Shown here in pieces: positions 1 through 8,902 of a stretch of 55,766 bases of DNA. Within the stretch, counting starts at the first letter, position 1. Every line of letters begins with the position of its first letter. This DNA comes from Candidatus Cloacimonadota bacterium (lineage in GTDB: Bacteria > Cloacimonadota > Cloacimonadia > Cloacimonadales > PWNZ01). The notes under the pieces are model-generated. The model was not told where the DNA came from. It worked only from the letters and a program-made list of their open reading frames with translations, and searched no databases. The translations under genes were made by a program, and so were the position numbers. The DNA lies in NCBI GenBank assembly GCA_003564135.1, contig PWNZ01000145.1, positions 1-55,766 of the forward strand, given 5' to 3'.

Positions 1-13
1 AAAGGATGTTTTT

Positions 14-89
14 GACCCATTCGTCTAGTGGCCTAGGACTCCAGATTCTCAGTCTGGCAACAGGGGTTCGATTCCCCTATGGGTTACCA
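14..89 (+). tRNA. tRNA-Glu (anticodon CTC)
   Basis: A complete cloverleaf can be folded by eye. The 7-bp acceptor stem pairs GACCCAT (14-20) with ATGGGTT (79-85), including one G-T wobble. The anticodon stem CCAGA/TCTGG encloses the loop TTCTCAG, giving anticodon CTC, which reads GAG (Glu). The T arm carries GGTTCGATTCC, and the discriminator A86 is followed by an encoded CCA (87-89). The length is 76 nt. It stands alone and no other tRNA was seen in the window. Confidence 0.95.
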
Positions 90-170
90 TTTTGGATTTA
101 ATGGAAGAATTTAGCTGATAACTTTGAGAAGTCGAGAGGCATAGAGCTCTACACCAAAATATGAACTATT

Positions 171-217
171 AACGTTTAATGACTTATTTTTGTAATAAAA
201 TTAGGTCGTTAAACGTT
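171..217. repeat. imperfect inverted repeat after tRNA-Glu
   Basis: The arm at 171-185 (AACGTTTAATGACTT) is nearly the reverse complement of 203-217 (AGGTCGTTAAACGTT). The two differences become G-U pairs in RNA. A T-run (187-191) lies in the loop rather than after the stem, so this is not a standard terminator. It sits in the 291-bp gap between the tRNA and the ABC gene cluster, where nothing else clear was seen. Confidence 0.35.
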
Positions 218-380
218 TTGTGTATAAACGAAAAAACTGGAGACTTTCATTGATTGTGTTAACTGATCCGAGAGTAATAGCAATTTATTGTCGCTTACAA
301 GATGGTAGGGGATATCTGTGTGCCGGTAGTTTAGTACATGCCTATCATTTTCTAACCACTGAATCAGAAAGAGGAATGCA

Positions 381-1403
381 ATGATAAGAATCGAAAATTT
401 AGTTAAAGATTATGGTTCAATCAGGGCGGTCAACGGTGTAAACTTCTCCGTCGAAGAGGGTGAGATATTAGGATTTCTGGGCCCAAATGGAGCCGGCAAA
501 TCTACTACACTGAAATTAATAACTTGCTTTCTTTCCCCGACCGAAGGTAATATATTTATCGACGATCAAAACATTTATGATCATTCGGAAGAAATTCGCA
601 ACATGATCGGTTATCTGCCGGAAAATAATCCCCTTTACACTGACATGATAGTATATGACTATTTAAAATATATCGGTCAGTTAAGAGGGCTAAGCGAGCA
701 GGAGTTTTACCGGAATTTAAGGAAAGTTATTGAGAAATGCGGGTTAAAAGGGTATGTGTCTAAGCCGATCCACACTTTATCAAAAGGATACAGACAAAGG
801 GTAGGATTAGCACAGGCTATTATTCATGATCCCAAGATATTAATTCTCGATGAGCCAACCTCCGGACTTGACCCCAACCAGATATTAGAAATCCGAGATT
901 TGATTAAAGAACTGGGAAAAGAAAAAACGCTTATCCTGTCCAGCCATATACTACAAGAAGTGCAGGCGGTATGCAACCGGATAATTATCATCAATAAAGG
1001 TGACATAGTCGCTGATGGTTCTATGGATGAGCTAAAATCGAGCTATCAAGGCAGAACCAGAGTAAATATCGAGATGATTGCCGATGACTTTCCTGAAGAA
1101 GCTTTTAAGCAGGCGCTTCCTGAAGTTGAGATCATTTCGGTTCAATCCGGTACCGGTTTCATTCAGGGCAATATTGATTCTGACTCTAACGACGAGTCAG
1201 CATCGGAAGGTAACAATATTGAACCTCTGCAAAAAATGGAAACTATCTCAGCAGTCTTCGAATATGCTACTGCCAACGATATGCGCAAAAATATCTTTGA
1301 GTTTATCAGAGACAATAATTGGACGATTTTAGAAATGCATCGTAAGTATATGAGCCTGGAAGATCTTTTCAGGGCTCTAACGATCGATAAAGGCGCCGCC
1401 TAG
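381..1403 (+). CDS. GldA-like ABC transporter ATP-binding protein
   Basis: This is an ABC ATPase of 340 residues that would power the permease encoded just downstream. Visible motifs are the Walker A GPNGAGKST (residues 34-42), the signature around LSKGYRQRVGLAQA, the Walker B ILILDEPTSGLDP and the switch His in LSSHI. The stretch after about residue 225 is a long acidic C-terminal extension of a kind common in GldA/CcmA-type subunits. The start is ATG with GAAAGAGGA upstream. It is the first gene of a tight cluster (16 bp to the permease) that also encodes a GldG-like protein, a DUF4340 protein and a DUF4159 protein. By family knowledge such systems are named after gliding motility, but no other gliding gene is present here, so the substrate is unknown. 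Confidence 0.9.
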   Translation: MIRIENLVKDYGSIRAVNGVNFSVEEGEILGFLGPNGAGKSTTLKLITCFLSPTEGNIFIDDQNIYDHSEEIRNMIGYLPENNPLYTDMIVYDYLKYIGQLRGLSEQEFYRNLRKVIEKCGLKGYVSKPIHTLSKGYRQRVGLAQAIIHDPKILILDEPTSGLDPNQILEIRDLIKELGKEKTLILSSHILQEVQAVCNRIIIINKGDIVADGSMDELKSSYQGRTRVNIEMIADDFPEEAFKQALPEVEIISVQSGTGFIQGNIDSDSNDESASEGNNIEPLQKMETISAVFEYATANDMRKNIFEFIRDNNWTILEMHRKYMSLEDLFRALTIDKGAA

Positions 1404-1418
1404 AAAGGAGAACGAATT

Positions 1419-2129
1419 ATGAAAACATTAATCATAGCAAAGAACGAATTTAGAAACTTCTTCAACTCTGTTGCTGCTTATGTAGTATTAGTAGTTTTCC
1501 TGCTGATAACCGGATGGTTTTTTGCCACTCCTTTGTTTTTAATAGGTCAGGCCGAACTCAGAACGCTGTTTACAACTATTCCCTGGATTTTCCTACTGTT
1601 TATTCCGGCTATCACTATGGGGACAATAGCGAAAGAAAAAACCACCGGTACATTAGAGAGCTTGGCAACTTTGCCGCTCAGCGACACTCAGATAGTCCTG
1701 GGTAAGTTTTGGGCTTCGTTAGGTCTAGTAGTTGTCGGCATGGGTTTTACTCTTATCCACCTGTTGACGATAACGATATTAGGTTCCAACATAGATTTCG
1801 GGGCCATTATTTGTGGGTATTTCGGCCTGATATTAATTGGCGCAGCATATTCAGCGATTGGTATTTTTGCTTCTACTTTGACCTCAAATCAGATCGTCTC
1901 CTTTGTCGTCAGTTTTCTGTTTATCTTCTTTTTCGTTATCATTGAGTACGTTCTGATATTTATACCGGCACCGCTGACAGAGATATTTCAGTATTTAAGT
2001 ATTGGCTATCATTTCGAGAACATAGCCAGAGGTGTTATTGACAGTCGGAATGTTATCTATTTCCTGACAGTAACCTTTTTCTTTCTGAGGCTCTCAACAA
2101 TTCTGATGGATTCCAGAAAGTGGAAATAA
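1419..2129 (+). CDS. ABC-2 type permease, GldF-like
   Basis: This is a membrane subunit of 236 residues with about six hydrophobic segments. It starts near residue 18 (AAYVVLVVFLLITGWFF) and includes the family pattern FIPAITMGTIAKEKTTGTLE between the second and third segments, typical of ABC-2/GldF permeases. The start ATG has a strong AGAAAGGAG ribosome site. It follows the ATPase by 15 bp and precedes the GldG-like gene by about 130 bp, a gap that holds a 7-bp hairpin (2190-2196 with 2208-2214) but no convincing gene. Together with its neighbours it should form an inner-membrane ABC complex. The transported molecule cannot be read from the sequence. Confidence 0.88.
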   Translation: MKTLIIAKNEFRNFFNSVAAYVVLVVFLLITGWFFATPLFLIGQAELRTLFTTIPWIFLLFIPAITMGTIAKEKTTGTLESLATLPLSDTQIVLGKFWASLGLVVVGMGFTLIHLLTITILGSNIDFGAIICGYFGLILIGAAYSAIGIFASTLTSNQIVSFVVSFLFIFFFVIIEYVLIFIPAPLTEIFQYLSIGYHFENIARGVIDSRNVIYFLTVTFFFLRLSTILMDSRKWK

Positions 2130-2257
2130 TTACAGAGCATTAGCGAGTTATTTTATGAATGGAGACCAGAAAAAACATCATAAAAATCAGCTTCTTCTTC
2201 TGAATGCAAGAAGCGATCTTAAAACAACTCAAATTAGATTAAATCAAAGGTGAAGCG

Positions 2258-3889
2258 ATGAATAAAAAAGAACATAAAAAAAGTCTTCTTACTAATATAG
2301 TAATTATATTTGCCATATTATTAGTGGTTAATCTTATTTCTGTTACCATGTTCTTGAGGCTTGACTTCTCAAGGGGTAAGATATATTCTTTATCGAGATC
2401 GAGCAAAGAAACCGTCAGAGAGTTGGATGACAGGCTCATGGTCAGGGCTTATTTTACTCGGGATTTACCTGCTCAACTTGCCGATGCTAACCGTTATGCC
2501 AGAGATATTCTATCCGAATATCAGGCTCATTCACGCGGTAGAATCCGGTTTGAGTTCGTTGACCCGACAGACGATGACCGACTACAACGCGAAGCCCAGC
2601 AATATGGGATACATCCCGTTCAGATGAGAGTACCGGAAAGGGACAGGTTGGAGATTAGAAACATCTATATGGGGCTTGTCTTTATGTATCAGGGTGAACG
2701 AGAGACTATCCCGTTTGTGCAAGACACAAGAGGTTTAGAGTACGATATCACCAAGAATATTAAGAAGCTGACCGACATCGGACGCAGAACAGTGGGGCTC
2801 TTTACAGATGAAGATGAAGAGGCACCTCCAAGACAACCACAACAGCAGATGACCCAACCTAGACAAGTAACGTTCAACAGTGTTAGTGAGATGATGACTG
2901 AACATTATAACGTTGAAGAAATCGATCTGATGGAGGATGTGCCAGAGCACGTTGATGTACTAGTGTTTGCCGGCATACAGGATTCTTTGCATATAGAAAA
3001 GAAGTATAATCTTGATCAATATCTGATGAGAGGCGGGAACCTGCTACTTTTCCAAAATAGGATTTCTGCTAATCTGCATTCACTTACCGCCGAGCCTATC
3101 CAATCAAATCTTTTTGACTTGCTCCATCATTATGGGATTCGCATCAAAGAGAACTTGGTTACTGATGCTGAATGCGGGCAGATACAGGTACAAAGGCAGC
3201 AGGGGATCTTTAGTTATGCGCAACCTGTCGAATATCCCTTCTTACCATTAATAAATAATATGAATGAAGACCATCCTATAGCAAAAAACCTAGAAAACCT
3301 GCAATTACTGTATGCATCGGAGATTGATGAGCCGTTACCGGGTTCACAATTAGAGATGGTTCCTCTCTTTTTTACTTCTAATTATTCAGGAGATGTAAGA
3401 GTTCCGAATTTAGACATCTCATTCGAAAGATTTATGCAAAGAAGGAATCTCAGAACTATTTTAACCGACCCGGCAAAAGTTATGGCAGCACTTTTCACAG
3501 GCAATATTGAAAGTTATTACCTTGACATATTTCCGGAAGAAGATGACCGTTTAGCAGATAGATTTCACTATCGAACACCGGACGCAGAATTTATTATAGT
3601 CGCAGATACCGAGTTCATACAGGATGGTGCCGGAGGTGATGCGCAGCCGAACTTAGATTTTGTTCTTAATGCGATCGACTATCTGATGGGTGATACAGCG
3701 TTGATTGAAATTAGGTCCAGAGGAACAGAGTTCAAGCCACTTCGTGAAATTGGTGCGACGTCAAGAATGATCGTTAGGTGGATAAATATATTACTTCCGA
3801 CTTTCTTGGTTATAGTGTTCGGTATCTATAACTGGAGAAGACAGTTAAACAGAAGAAAGATGATTAGTAAGATTTATGAAGAAGACTAA
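2258..3889 (+). CDS. GldG-like ABC transporter auxiliary protein
   Basis: The 543-residue protein has an N-terminal membrane segment (about residues 11-32), a large extracytoplasmic region and a second membrane segment near the C terminus (about 510-528). This is the architecture of the GldG / ABC_transp_aux family. The opening of the soluble domain (FSRGKIYSLSRSSKETVREL, then a region rich in YFTRDLP) fits the family. A Gln/Pro-rich linker lies near residues 190-205. The start ATG has AAAGGTG upstream. In this family the protein partners the GldA/GldF pair; its molecular role is not settled. The next gene, a DUF4340 protein, often accompanies it. Confidence 0.85.
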   Translation: MNKKEHKKSLLTNIVIIFAILLVVNLISVTMFLRLDFSRGKIYSLSRSSKETVRELDDRLMVRAYFTRDLPAQLADANRYARDILSEYQAHSRGRIRFEFVDPTDDDRLQREAQQYGIHPVQMRVPERDRLEIRNIYMGLVFMYQGERETIPFVQDTRGLEYDITKNIKKLTDIGRRTVGLFTDEDEEAPPRQPQQQMTQPRQVTFNSVSEMMTEHYNVEEIDLMEDVPEHVDVLVFAGIQDSLHIEKKYNLDQYLMRGGNLLLFQNRISANLHSLTAEPIQSNLFDLLHHYGIRIKENLVTDAECGQIQVQRQQGIFSYAQPVEYPFLPLINNMNEDHPIAKNLENLQLLYASEIDEPLPGSQLEMVPLFFTSNYSGDVRVPNLDISFERFMQRRNLRTILTDPAKVMAALFTGNIESYYLDIFPEEDDRLADRFHYRTPDAEFIIVADTEFIQDGAGGDAQPNLDFVLNAIDYLMGDTALIEIRSRGTEFKPLREIGATSRMIVRWINILLPTFLVIVFGIYNWRRQLNRRKMISKIYEED

Positions 3890-3943
3890 TCCTTAAACAT
3901 GACCGAATGTATATAAAACCTAAGCAATTTATAGGAGACTGTT

Positions 3944-4870
3944 ATGACTAAAAATAATAAAATATTGATAATTGTCCTGGTTTTTCTGGTGGTCTTATTA
4001 TTACTAATAAACAGGCTGACAGACCCCAGAGAAAGACGCGTTACTTATTTTGATGTCGACTTAGATGAATTGTATGCTGTTGAAATTTCAAATATGGAAG
4101 ATACAGTTAGAGTTGCCAGAACAAACGATACCTGGAACTTAGAAAAACCGTTTCCATTCCCAGTCGATAGATCGAGAATTCGTAACTTCTTAGAGCAGGT
4201 TGTGCCAGCTCAAACATCACGAAACCCAGTTAGCGTTTCTGAGTCTTCTCATCCAAGATATAGTGTCAATGAACAAAGAGGGGTTTTAGTCAGTTTCTTA
4301 GATGCCGGTAATAATTTATTAGACCAAGCTTACATGGGAAGAAGAGACAGAGCACATTATGCCCGAAGACCGGAATCAGACGAAGTATATCAGTTATTAG
4401 GACATATCGGAATGATGATTTCTGCTAATTTTCAACCCTGGCGGGATGTCTTTATATTTAATATGCCACGCGGTGATATTAAATCGATAGATGTTCAATA
4501 TGCGCGTAGCAGCTACACTATATCCGATGAAAACACCCATTGGGAATACAATAGCAGCGAACAGAGCTTCACTATTCCCGATGGAAACCGTTCAGTGGAT
4601 TTGATATTACAGCGGTTTGAAGAAGGGATCGCTTCTATGAGATTTTATGACTTCGTATATGACGAGTATGAACATCTGTTCGAGGATCCGGAATTGGTAT
4701 TGACCATAAAGCGACACGATAACCGAGAAACTGAGTTGTTGTGGGGATTTTACCGAGATGAAGGGGAATTTTTAGTGAAAAAAGACGGTAATACCGACTA
4801 CCTCTATTTAGTAGATGCCAATATAGCCGATAAATTCACTAAAGCACACCAACACTTTCAGCAACAGTAA
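3944..4870 (+). CDS. DUF4340 domain-containing protein
   Basis: This is a 308-residue protein with one N-terminal membrane anchor (about residues 7-23) and a beta-rich extracytoplasmic domain. Features such as WNLEKPFPFPVDRSRIRNFL and repeated short strand patterns match DUF4340, which is regularly found next to GldG-like auxiliary proteins. ATG follows ATAGGAG. It lies 54 bp after the GldG-like gene and about 10 bp before the DUF4159 gene, so it is probably in the same transcript. The function is unknown; an accessory role at the outer face of the inner membrane is inferred from topology and neighbours only. Confidence 0.8.
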   Translation: MTKNNKILIIVLVFLVVLLLLINRLTDPRERRVTYFDVDLDELYAVEISNMEDTVRVARTNDTWNLEKPFPFPVDRSRIRNFLEQVVPAQTSRNPVSVSESSHPRYSVNEQRGVLVSFLDAGNNLLDQAYMGRRDRAHYARRPESDEVYQLLGHIGMMISANFQPWRDVFIFNMPRGDIKSIDVQYARSSYTISDENTHWEYNSSEQSFTIPDGNRSVDLILQRFEEGIASMRFYDFVYDEYEHLFEDPELVLTIKRHDNRETELLWGFYRDEGEFLVKKDGNTDYLYLVDANIADKFTKAHQHFQQQ

Positions 4871-4880
4871 GTACTTGGTT

Positions 4881-5540
4881 ATGTTAAGTCGAATAGCCAT
4901 TATTTTCTGCATGTTAGTGCTTACTGTGTCTGTTGCTTTCTCAGATGTCGGCCCACAATTAGCCAGGCTTCATTATGATGGTGGTGGCGACTGGTATAAC
5001 GACCCTGACACGCTGCCAAATTTAGTTGATTACATTAATCAACATATTAATACTGGTTTTTCTCAGGAACAAGCTGTGGTCCGGCTTGAAAATCCTGATT
5101 TGTTTGATTATCCTTTTCTTTATATGACAGGTCATGGTAATATCAGCTTTTCTGAACAGGATGCAAGGAATCTTAGAGAGTATCTCAATCGGGGTGGATT
5201 TCTTTATGCGGACGATGATTATGGTATGGACGAAGCATTCCGCCGAGAGATACAAAAGGTTTTCCCCGATAGAGGTTTAGTTGAACTACCTGCCTCGCAT
5301 GAGATGTTCAACTGTTTTTTTGAGTTTCCGGAGGGAATACCCAAAATCCATGAACATGATGGGAAAAGACCCCAAGCATTTGCAATATTTAATGACCATG
5401 GCAGAATGATGGTATTATATACCTACGAGACTAATGTTAGTGACGGATGGTCTGATGCTCATGATACCCCCCCGGAAATTAGAAGAAAAGCATTTGAGAT
5501 GGGTGCCAATATTATATATTATATTTTAACCTCCAACTGA
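4881..5540 (+). CDS. DUF4159 domain-containing exported protein
   Basis: About 219 residues with an N-terminal signal peptide (LSRIAIIFCMLVLTVSVAFS, cleavage likely after AFS). The core FLYMTGHGNISFSEQDARN followed by LREYLNRGGFLYADD is the hallmark of DUF4159, a family with a class I glutamine-amidotransferase-like fold that is often encoded beside ABC/DUF4340 genes. I chose ATG 4881; a TTG two codons upstream (4875) is an alternative. No strong ribosome site is visible, but the gene follows the DUF4340 stop by 10 bp, so coupling is plausible. The function is unknown. Confidence 0.8.
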   Translation: MLSRIAIIFCMLVLTVSVAFSDVGPQLARLHYDGGGDWYNDPDTLPNLVDYINQHINTGFSQEQAVVRLENPDLFDYPFLYMTGHGNISFSEQDARNLREYLNRGGFLYADDDYGMDEAFRREIQKVFPDRGLVELPASHEMFNCFFEFPEGIPKIHEHDGKRPQAFAIFNDHGRMMVLYTYETNVSDGWSDAHDTPPEIRRKAFEMGANIIYYILTSN

Positions 5541-5572
5541 TCTGAAAAGCCCAAATTAATGGATACTATGAA

Positions 5573-6295
5573 ATGAAAGTATATGTCGCTTCCGACTTTC
5601 ATCTTGCTTTCAACCCCAAATCACAAGAGGAGTTAGAAAGGAACAAAGTAGTAGGCGATTTCCTTACAGAGATACAAAAAGATGCCGATATGCTTATCTT
5701 GGCAGGTGATATCTTTGACCTGTGGTATGACTGGAAGCAGGTGATCGTAAAAGGTTATTTTCCTTTTCTTAAAAAGTTGGCCGACTTAAATGAAAATGGG
5801 TGTAGGCTTGTATTTGTTGCAGGCAATCATGATTTTTGGTTTGGCGACTTCATGGACAGATATCTCGACTGTCAGGTCTTTCAAAAAGATTTTCAGGATG
5901 AAATTGATGGGAAAAAGTTATATGTCTCTCATGGAGATCAGCTAACTAATAATGATATCCGATACCGCTTTTTTCAATTTGGTCTTAGAAATCCTTTCAC
6001 CAGGCTTCTTTTCTCTTCATTGCATCCTAATTTTGCCTTATCCTTAGGTAAGCTTGCTTCCAGAACAAGTAGGACTAGAAGCGCCGCCAAAACCAACCAA
6101 CAAAGAAAGTGCGGGCTTCAGGCATATGCAGAAAAGATTGCCAGGTTATATGATATTATTGTGATGGGGCACTCACATAACCCCACTACAAAGAAGATAG
6201 GTGAAACTCATTATCTCAACACCGGATATTGGGGAAGTGATAACTCTTATGTATTAATTGAGGATGGGAAACCTCATCTAAGACGATTTAAATAA
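5573..6295 (+). CDS. lpxH: UDP-2,3-diacylglucosamine diphosphatase (LpxH-like)
   Basis: This metallophosphoesterase of 240 residues is the usual size for LpxH. LpxH cleaves UDP-2,3-diacylglucosamine to lipid X and UMP in lipid A synthesis, at the inner face of the inner membrane. Calcineurin-like metal motifs are in order: D8-x-H10, GDIFD (D46), GNHD (85-87), SHGD (about 119-122) and GHSHNP (about 200). FDLWYDW after the second motif is typical of the LpxH branch. The presence of waaA elsewhere in the window supports a lipid A role. The gene starts 32 bp after the DUF4159 gene with only a weak ribosome site. A related phosphoesterase with another substrate cannot be fully excluded. Confidence 0.8.
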   Translation: MKVYVASDFHLAFNPKSQEELERNKVVGDFLTEIQKDADMLILAGDIFDLWYDWKQVIVKGYFPFLKKLADLNENGCRLVFVAGNHDFWFGDFMDRYLDCQVFQKDFQDEIDGKKLYVSHGDQLTNNDIRYRFFQFGLRNPFTRLLFSSLHPNFALSLGKLASRTSRTRSAAKTNQQRKCGLQAYAEKIARLYDIIVMGHSHNPTTKKIGETHYLNTGYWGSDNSYVLIEDGKPHLRRFK

Positions 6296-6350
6296 AAAAT
6301 ATAAAAACGTAAATTAATTACTTAATACTCTTTTAACAAGGAGGTATCTT

Positions 6351-7076
6351 ATGCTAGTTATTTACCGGAGTAAACTTAAAGGTATCATAATGCCTGCCGG
6401 TATGGTTTTTTTATTGATCCTAATACCTGTCTTCGCTGCTTGTCAAGCAGAACAGGACTACACTTTTAATAGCGAGGGAAAAGTTATTGAATTACCGGAG
6501 CCGAGATTGGAGAGTGATTATTCGGTTGAACAGGCATTATCTTCACGCAGATCTGTCCGTGAATACAGTAGTGAACCATTAGAGTTGTCTGAAGTCAGTC
6601 AGTTGTTATGGGCTGCTCAGGGAATAACTCTTCCCGGAAAAAATTTCCGGACAGCACCCTCAGCCGGAGCGACTTTTCCTATTTATCTTTACTTGATTGT
6701 ATCTAATGTTGAAGATTTGGATGTTGGCTTATACAAGTACGATCCTGTCAGCCATAGTTTAGAAATGCTGTCTGATAGAGATATCAGGGCGGAAATGTCC
6801 CAAACCGTATTAAGGCAGGCACCCTTTAGAAATGGAGCTTGCTCAATAGTAATTACTGCTGATTATGAGAGGACAACCGCGAGATATGGTGAACGTGGTA
6901 TCAGATACTTGCATCACGAAGTAGGTCATGTAGGACAAAATATTCATCTTCAAGCTGAAACATTGAACTTGGGGACGGTTGTTATTGGCGCTTTTAGAGA
7001 TGACGGTGTTAAAGAGACACTCGGCCTTTCGGACGATATAGATCCTTTATATATCATGCCGGTTGGTAAGAAATAA
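6351..7076 (+). CDS. SagB/ThcOx-type nitroreductase-fold lipoprotein
   Basis: The 241-residue protein belongs to the SagB family of FMN-dependent oxidoreductases: SSRRSVREYS near residue 65, RTAPSAGATFP (flavin region) and GHVGQNIHLQAETLNLGTV towards the C terminus. SagB enzymes oxidise azolines in peptide maturation, but many stand-alone members have no known substrate. Unusually, it begins with a hydrophobic stretch ending in VFAAC (Cys31), a good lipobox, so it is probably exported and lipid-anchored. The start ATG follows AAGGAGG. No peptide precursor or cyclodehydratase gene is nearby, so a role in natural-product maturation is not supported here. Confidence 0.8.
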   Translation: MLVIYRSKLKGIIMPAGMVFLLILIPVFAACQAEQDYTFNSEGKVIELPEPRLESDYSVEQALSSRRSVREYSSEPLELSEVSQLLWAAQGITLPGKNFRTAPSAGATFPIYLYLIVSNVEDLDVGLYKYDPVSHSLEMLSDRDIRAEMSQTVLRQAPFRNGACSIVITADYERTTARYGERGIRYLHHEVGHVGQNIHLQAETLNLGTVVIGAFRDDGVKETLGLSDDIDPLYIMPVGKK

Positions 7077-7102
7077 TTGTCTTAAGTCGGAAGCTAGATT
7101 CA

Positions 7103-7732
7103 TTGCTAAGCCTAGAAAAGCTTTTCAAGTTATTATTAGATAAATACGGGGCTCAGAACTGGTGGCCCGCAGATACTAAAGATGAAGTCATTATTGGTGC
7201 TCTGCTGACTCAAAACACTAACTGGCAGAATGTCGTCAAAGCTATCGATAACCTTAAATCGGAGAATCTATGTAACCTTAAAGCACTAAAACAAGCTAAT
7301 AAGCAATATCTAGCCCAACTAATAAGACCGAGCGGATACTATAATATCAAAGCGGATCGCCTCATAAATATCGCTAATATCCTGTATAATAAAGATCTAG
7401 CAGCGTTAGAAGTTGATGCGGCAAGGAAATTTCTGCTGAGCATAAAGGGGGTAGGAGGTGAGACTGCCGATTCGATCCTCCTATATGCGTATAACTTACG
7501 CTCTTTCGTTATAGACTCTTACACAAGAAGGTTTACTGACCGCTTATTTCCGAACAATAATCTAAATAGCTATGAAGGGTATCAACAGTTTTTCATGAAT
7601 CGGCTTCCTCAGGATACCGCATTCTACAATGAATACCATGCTCTAATTGTTAAGCATTGTAAAAATTATTGCCGAAAGCAACCTCGATGTGAAGATTGTC
7701 TCCTATCCGGCTCTGAGTGCCGGCACCGATAG
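7103..7732 (+). CDS. endonuclease III-family DNA glycosylase with Fe-S cluster
   Basis: 209 residues, the usual size for the HhH-GPD superfamily, which removes damaged bases from DNA. The region IIGALLTQNTNW (about 30-41) and the helix-hairpin-helix SIKGVGGETAD (113-123) are clear. The catalytic Asp is D138. Four Cys (190, 196, 199, 206) form a C-x5-C-x2-C-x6-C iron-sulfur motif. At the position of the Schiff-base Lys of Nth (GVGRKTA in E. coli) there is Glu120, so it is more likely a monofunctional glycosylase than a lyase, perhaps acting on alkylated bases like MagIII/MpgII relatives. The start appears to be TTG 7103; there is no in-frame ATG near the conserved N terminus and the ribosome site is weak. 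Confidence 0.8.
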   Translation: MLSLEKLFKLLLDKYGAQNWWPADTKDEVIIGALLTQNTNWQNVVKAIDNLKSENLCNLKALKQANKQYLAQLIRPSGYYNIKADRLINIANILYNKDLAALEVDAARKFLLSIKGVGGETADSILLYAYNLRSFVIDSYTRRFTDRLFPNNNLNSYEGYQQFFMNRLPQDTAFYNEYHALIVKHCKNYCRKQPRCEDCLLSGSECRHR

Positions 7733-7762
7733 TAAGAGCTAATCAAGTAACGATTATGTCTA

Positions 7763-8876
7763 TTATTCCCACACAACTACTGCATACCTGAATATTGCAA
7801 CTAATTCCTCATCTCCTTCAAAGTCAGCCAGCGCTTCATCATAAACTAAATTTCTGAAGATATCGATGTTTTTCCCTACTAAGGAGCCGTAGAAAGTGTA
7901 ATTATTGCCACCTCGAATAACAATATCGGCTTCCGGTGCAAAGATTGCCCCGATAAAAGATGAGTTGTTACTCTCTTGGAGGTCGATTTTCATGTTTGCT
8001 TGCTCGGGACCATAAATGATCAGGTTCTTAGCATAACCTGTATCGTTAACCAGTCCGTTACATTGGGTATCGAGTTCACCGTTTAAAAGTATAGTTAATG
8101 ATGCTCCGTCTTAAATGGTAATTCGGGCATTTTCGGAAGTAGATACCACCATCGACGTATAGGATAGTAGGGTCTGACACAGTTATAACATTATTACCGC
8201 TGAGGTTTATATTTCCATCGACACGCCATTCGCCGCCGTCAAAAACGTGACTTGTGTTAATTGCAGGTATGACACTTCCATCTCCCGGATCTGTAGCAGG
8301 AGTTTATTGACGATCTTCACGAACTGCTTTACCTTCTAAGGCGCCGTTATTAGTAAACTGTCCTTTGCTTCCATATCCAACTATTGCATCTTTGGTATAT
8401 GTCCGGAGATTAGAAGAGTGGAAGCAGTTGATGTATCCTTGATTACCGATAATGAAAGCATTTTGGCTGTATGCTGCAAAGTCAAACATGCCGACTTTTT
8501 CTTAGATTTTTCGGAACTGAACATTGATGTCATACTCGTTATCGCTCTCGCTTTTCCGGTGACAGTTATCTGTAAGTCTAAATCGGTTTTTAATATTCTA
8601 CTGATCTTGTATTCACCGGCAAGTGTATTTCAGGTTGTGTAAGTCTGTAAAGGGTGGTTGCTAACGGTTCCGTTACAAAATAGCAGCTCGATCTATGATT
8701 GACGACATTGTTTATCATTATTTAGGAAGCGCTGTTAGCAATGTTTCTGGCATTATTATAATCCAGCGCCCGAAGTTTATATATAGAGAAGCTTCGCCAG
8801 TATTGACCAGAACTATCACAAAAGAAGCTAACAACAAAAACAGGCTTGCAACTAATATAAGCGAATATTTACCCAT
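7763..8876 (-). pseudogene. decayed DUF7305-type (PilX-like) pilus/surface protein
   Basis: Reading leftward from ATG 8874-8876, which has a good site (AAGGAGATC), gives MGKYSLILVASLFLLLASF, a normal N-terminal membrane segment. The frame is then lost near 8755. The continuation can be followed through three frames: INNVVN and YRLTQPE, then TLAGEYKISRILKTDLDLQI, then GNQGYINCFHSSNLRTY, then VDGGIYF, and finally FIGAIFAPEADIVIRGG with FYGSLVGKNI at the end (7763-7993). At least four frameshifts and three in-frame TAA codons (one at 8304-8306) interrupt it. The C-terminal pattern, an ice-binding-like beta repeat with a small-residue face, matches DUF7305, a domain joined to PilX-like N termini. 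It is the third gene of a minus-strand pseudopilin operon whose other two genes are intact. Confidence 0.8.
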
Positions 8877-8902
8877 GTGATCTCCTTAATAGTCTAAGAT
8901 GA

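Noticed and set aside
2155-2253. A 32-codon frame between the ABC permease and the GldG-like gene
   Set aside because: The composition is not protein-like, it has no ribosome site, and a hairpin lies within it.
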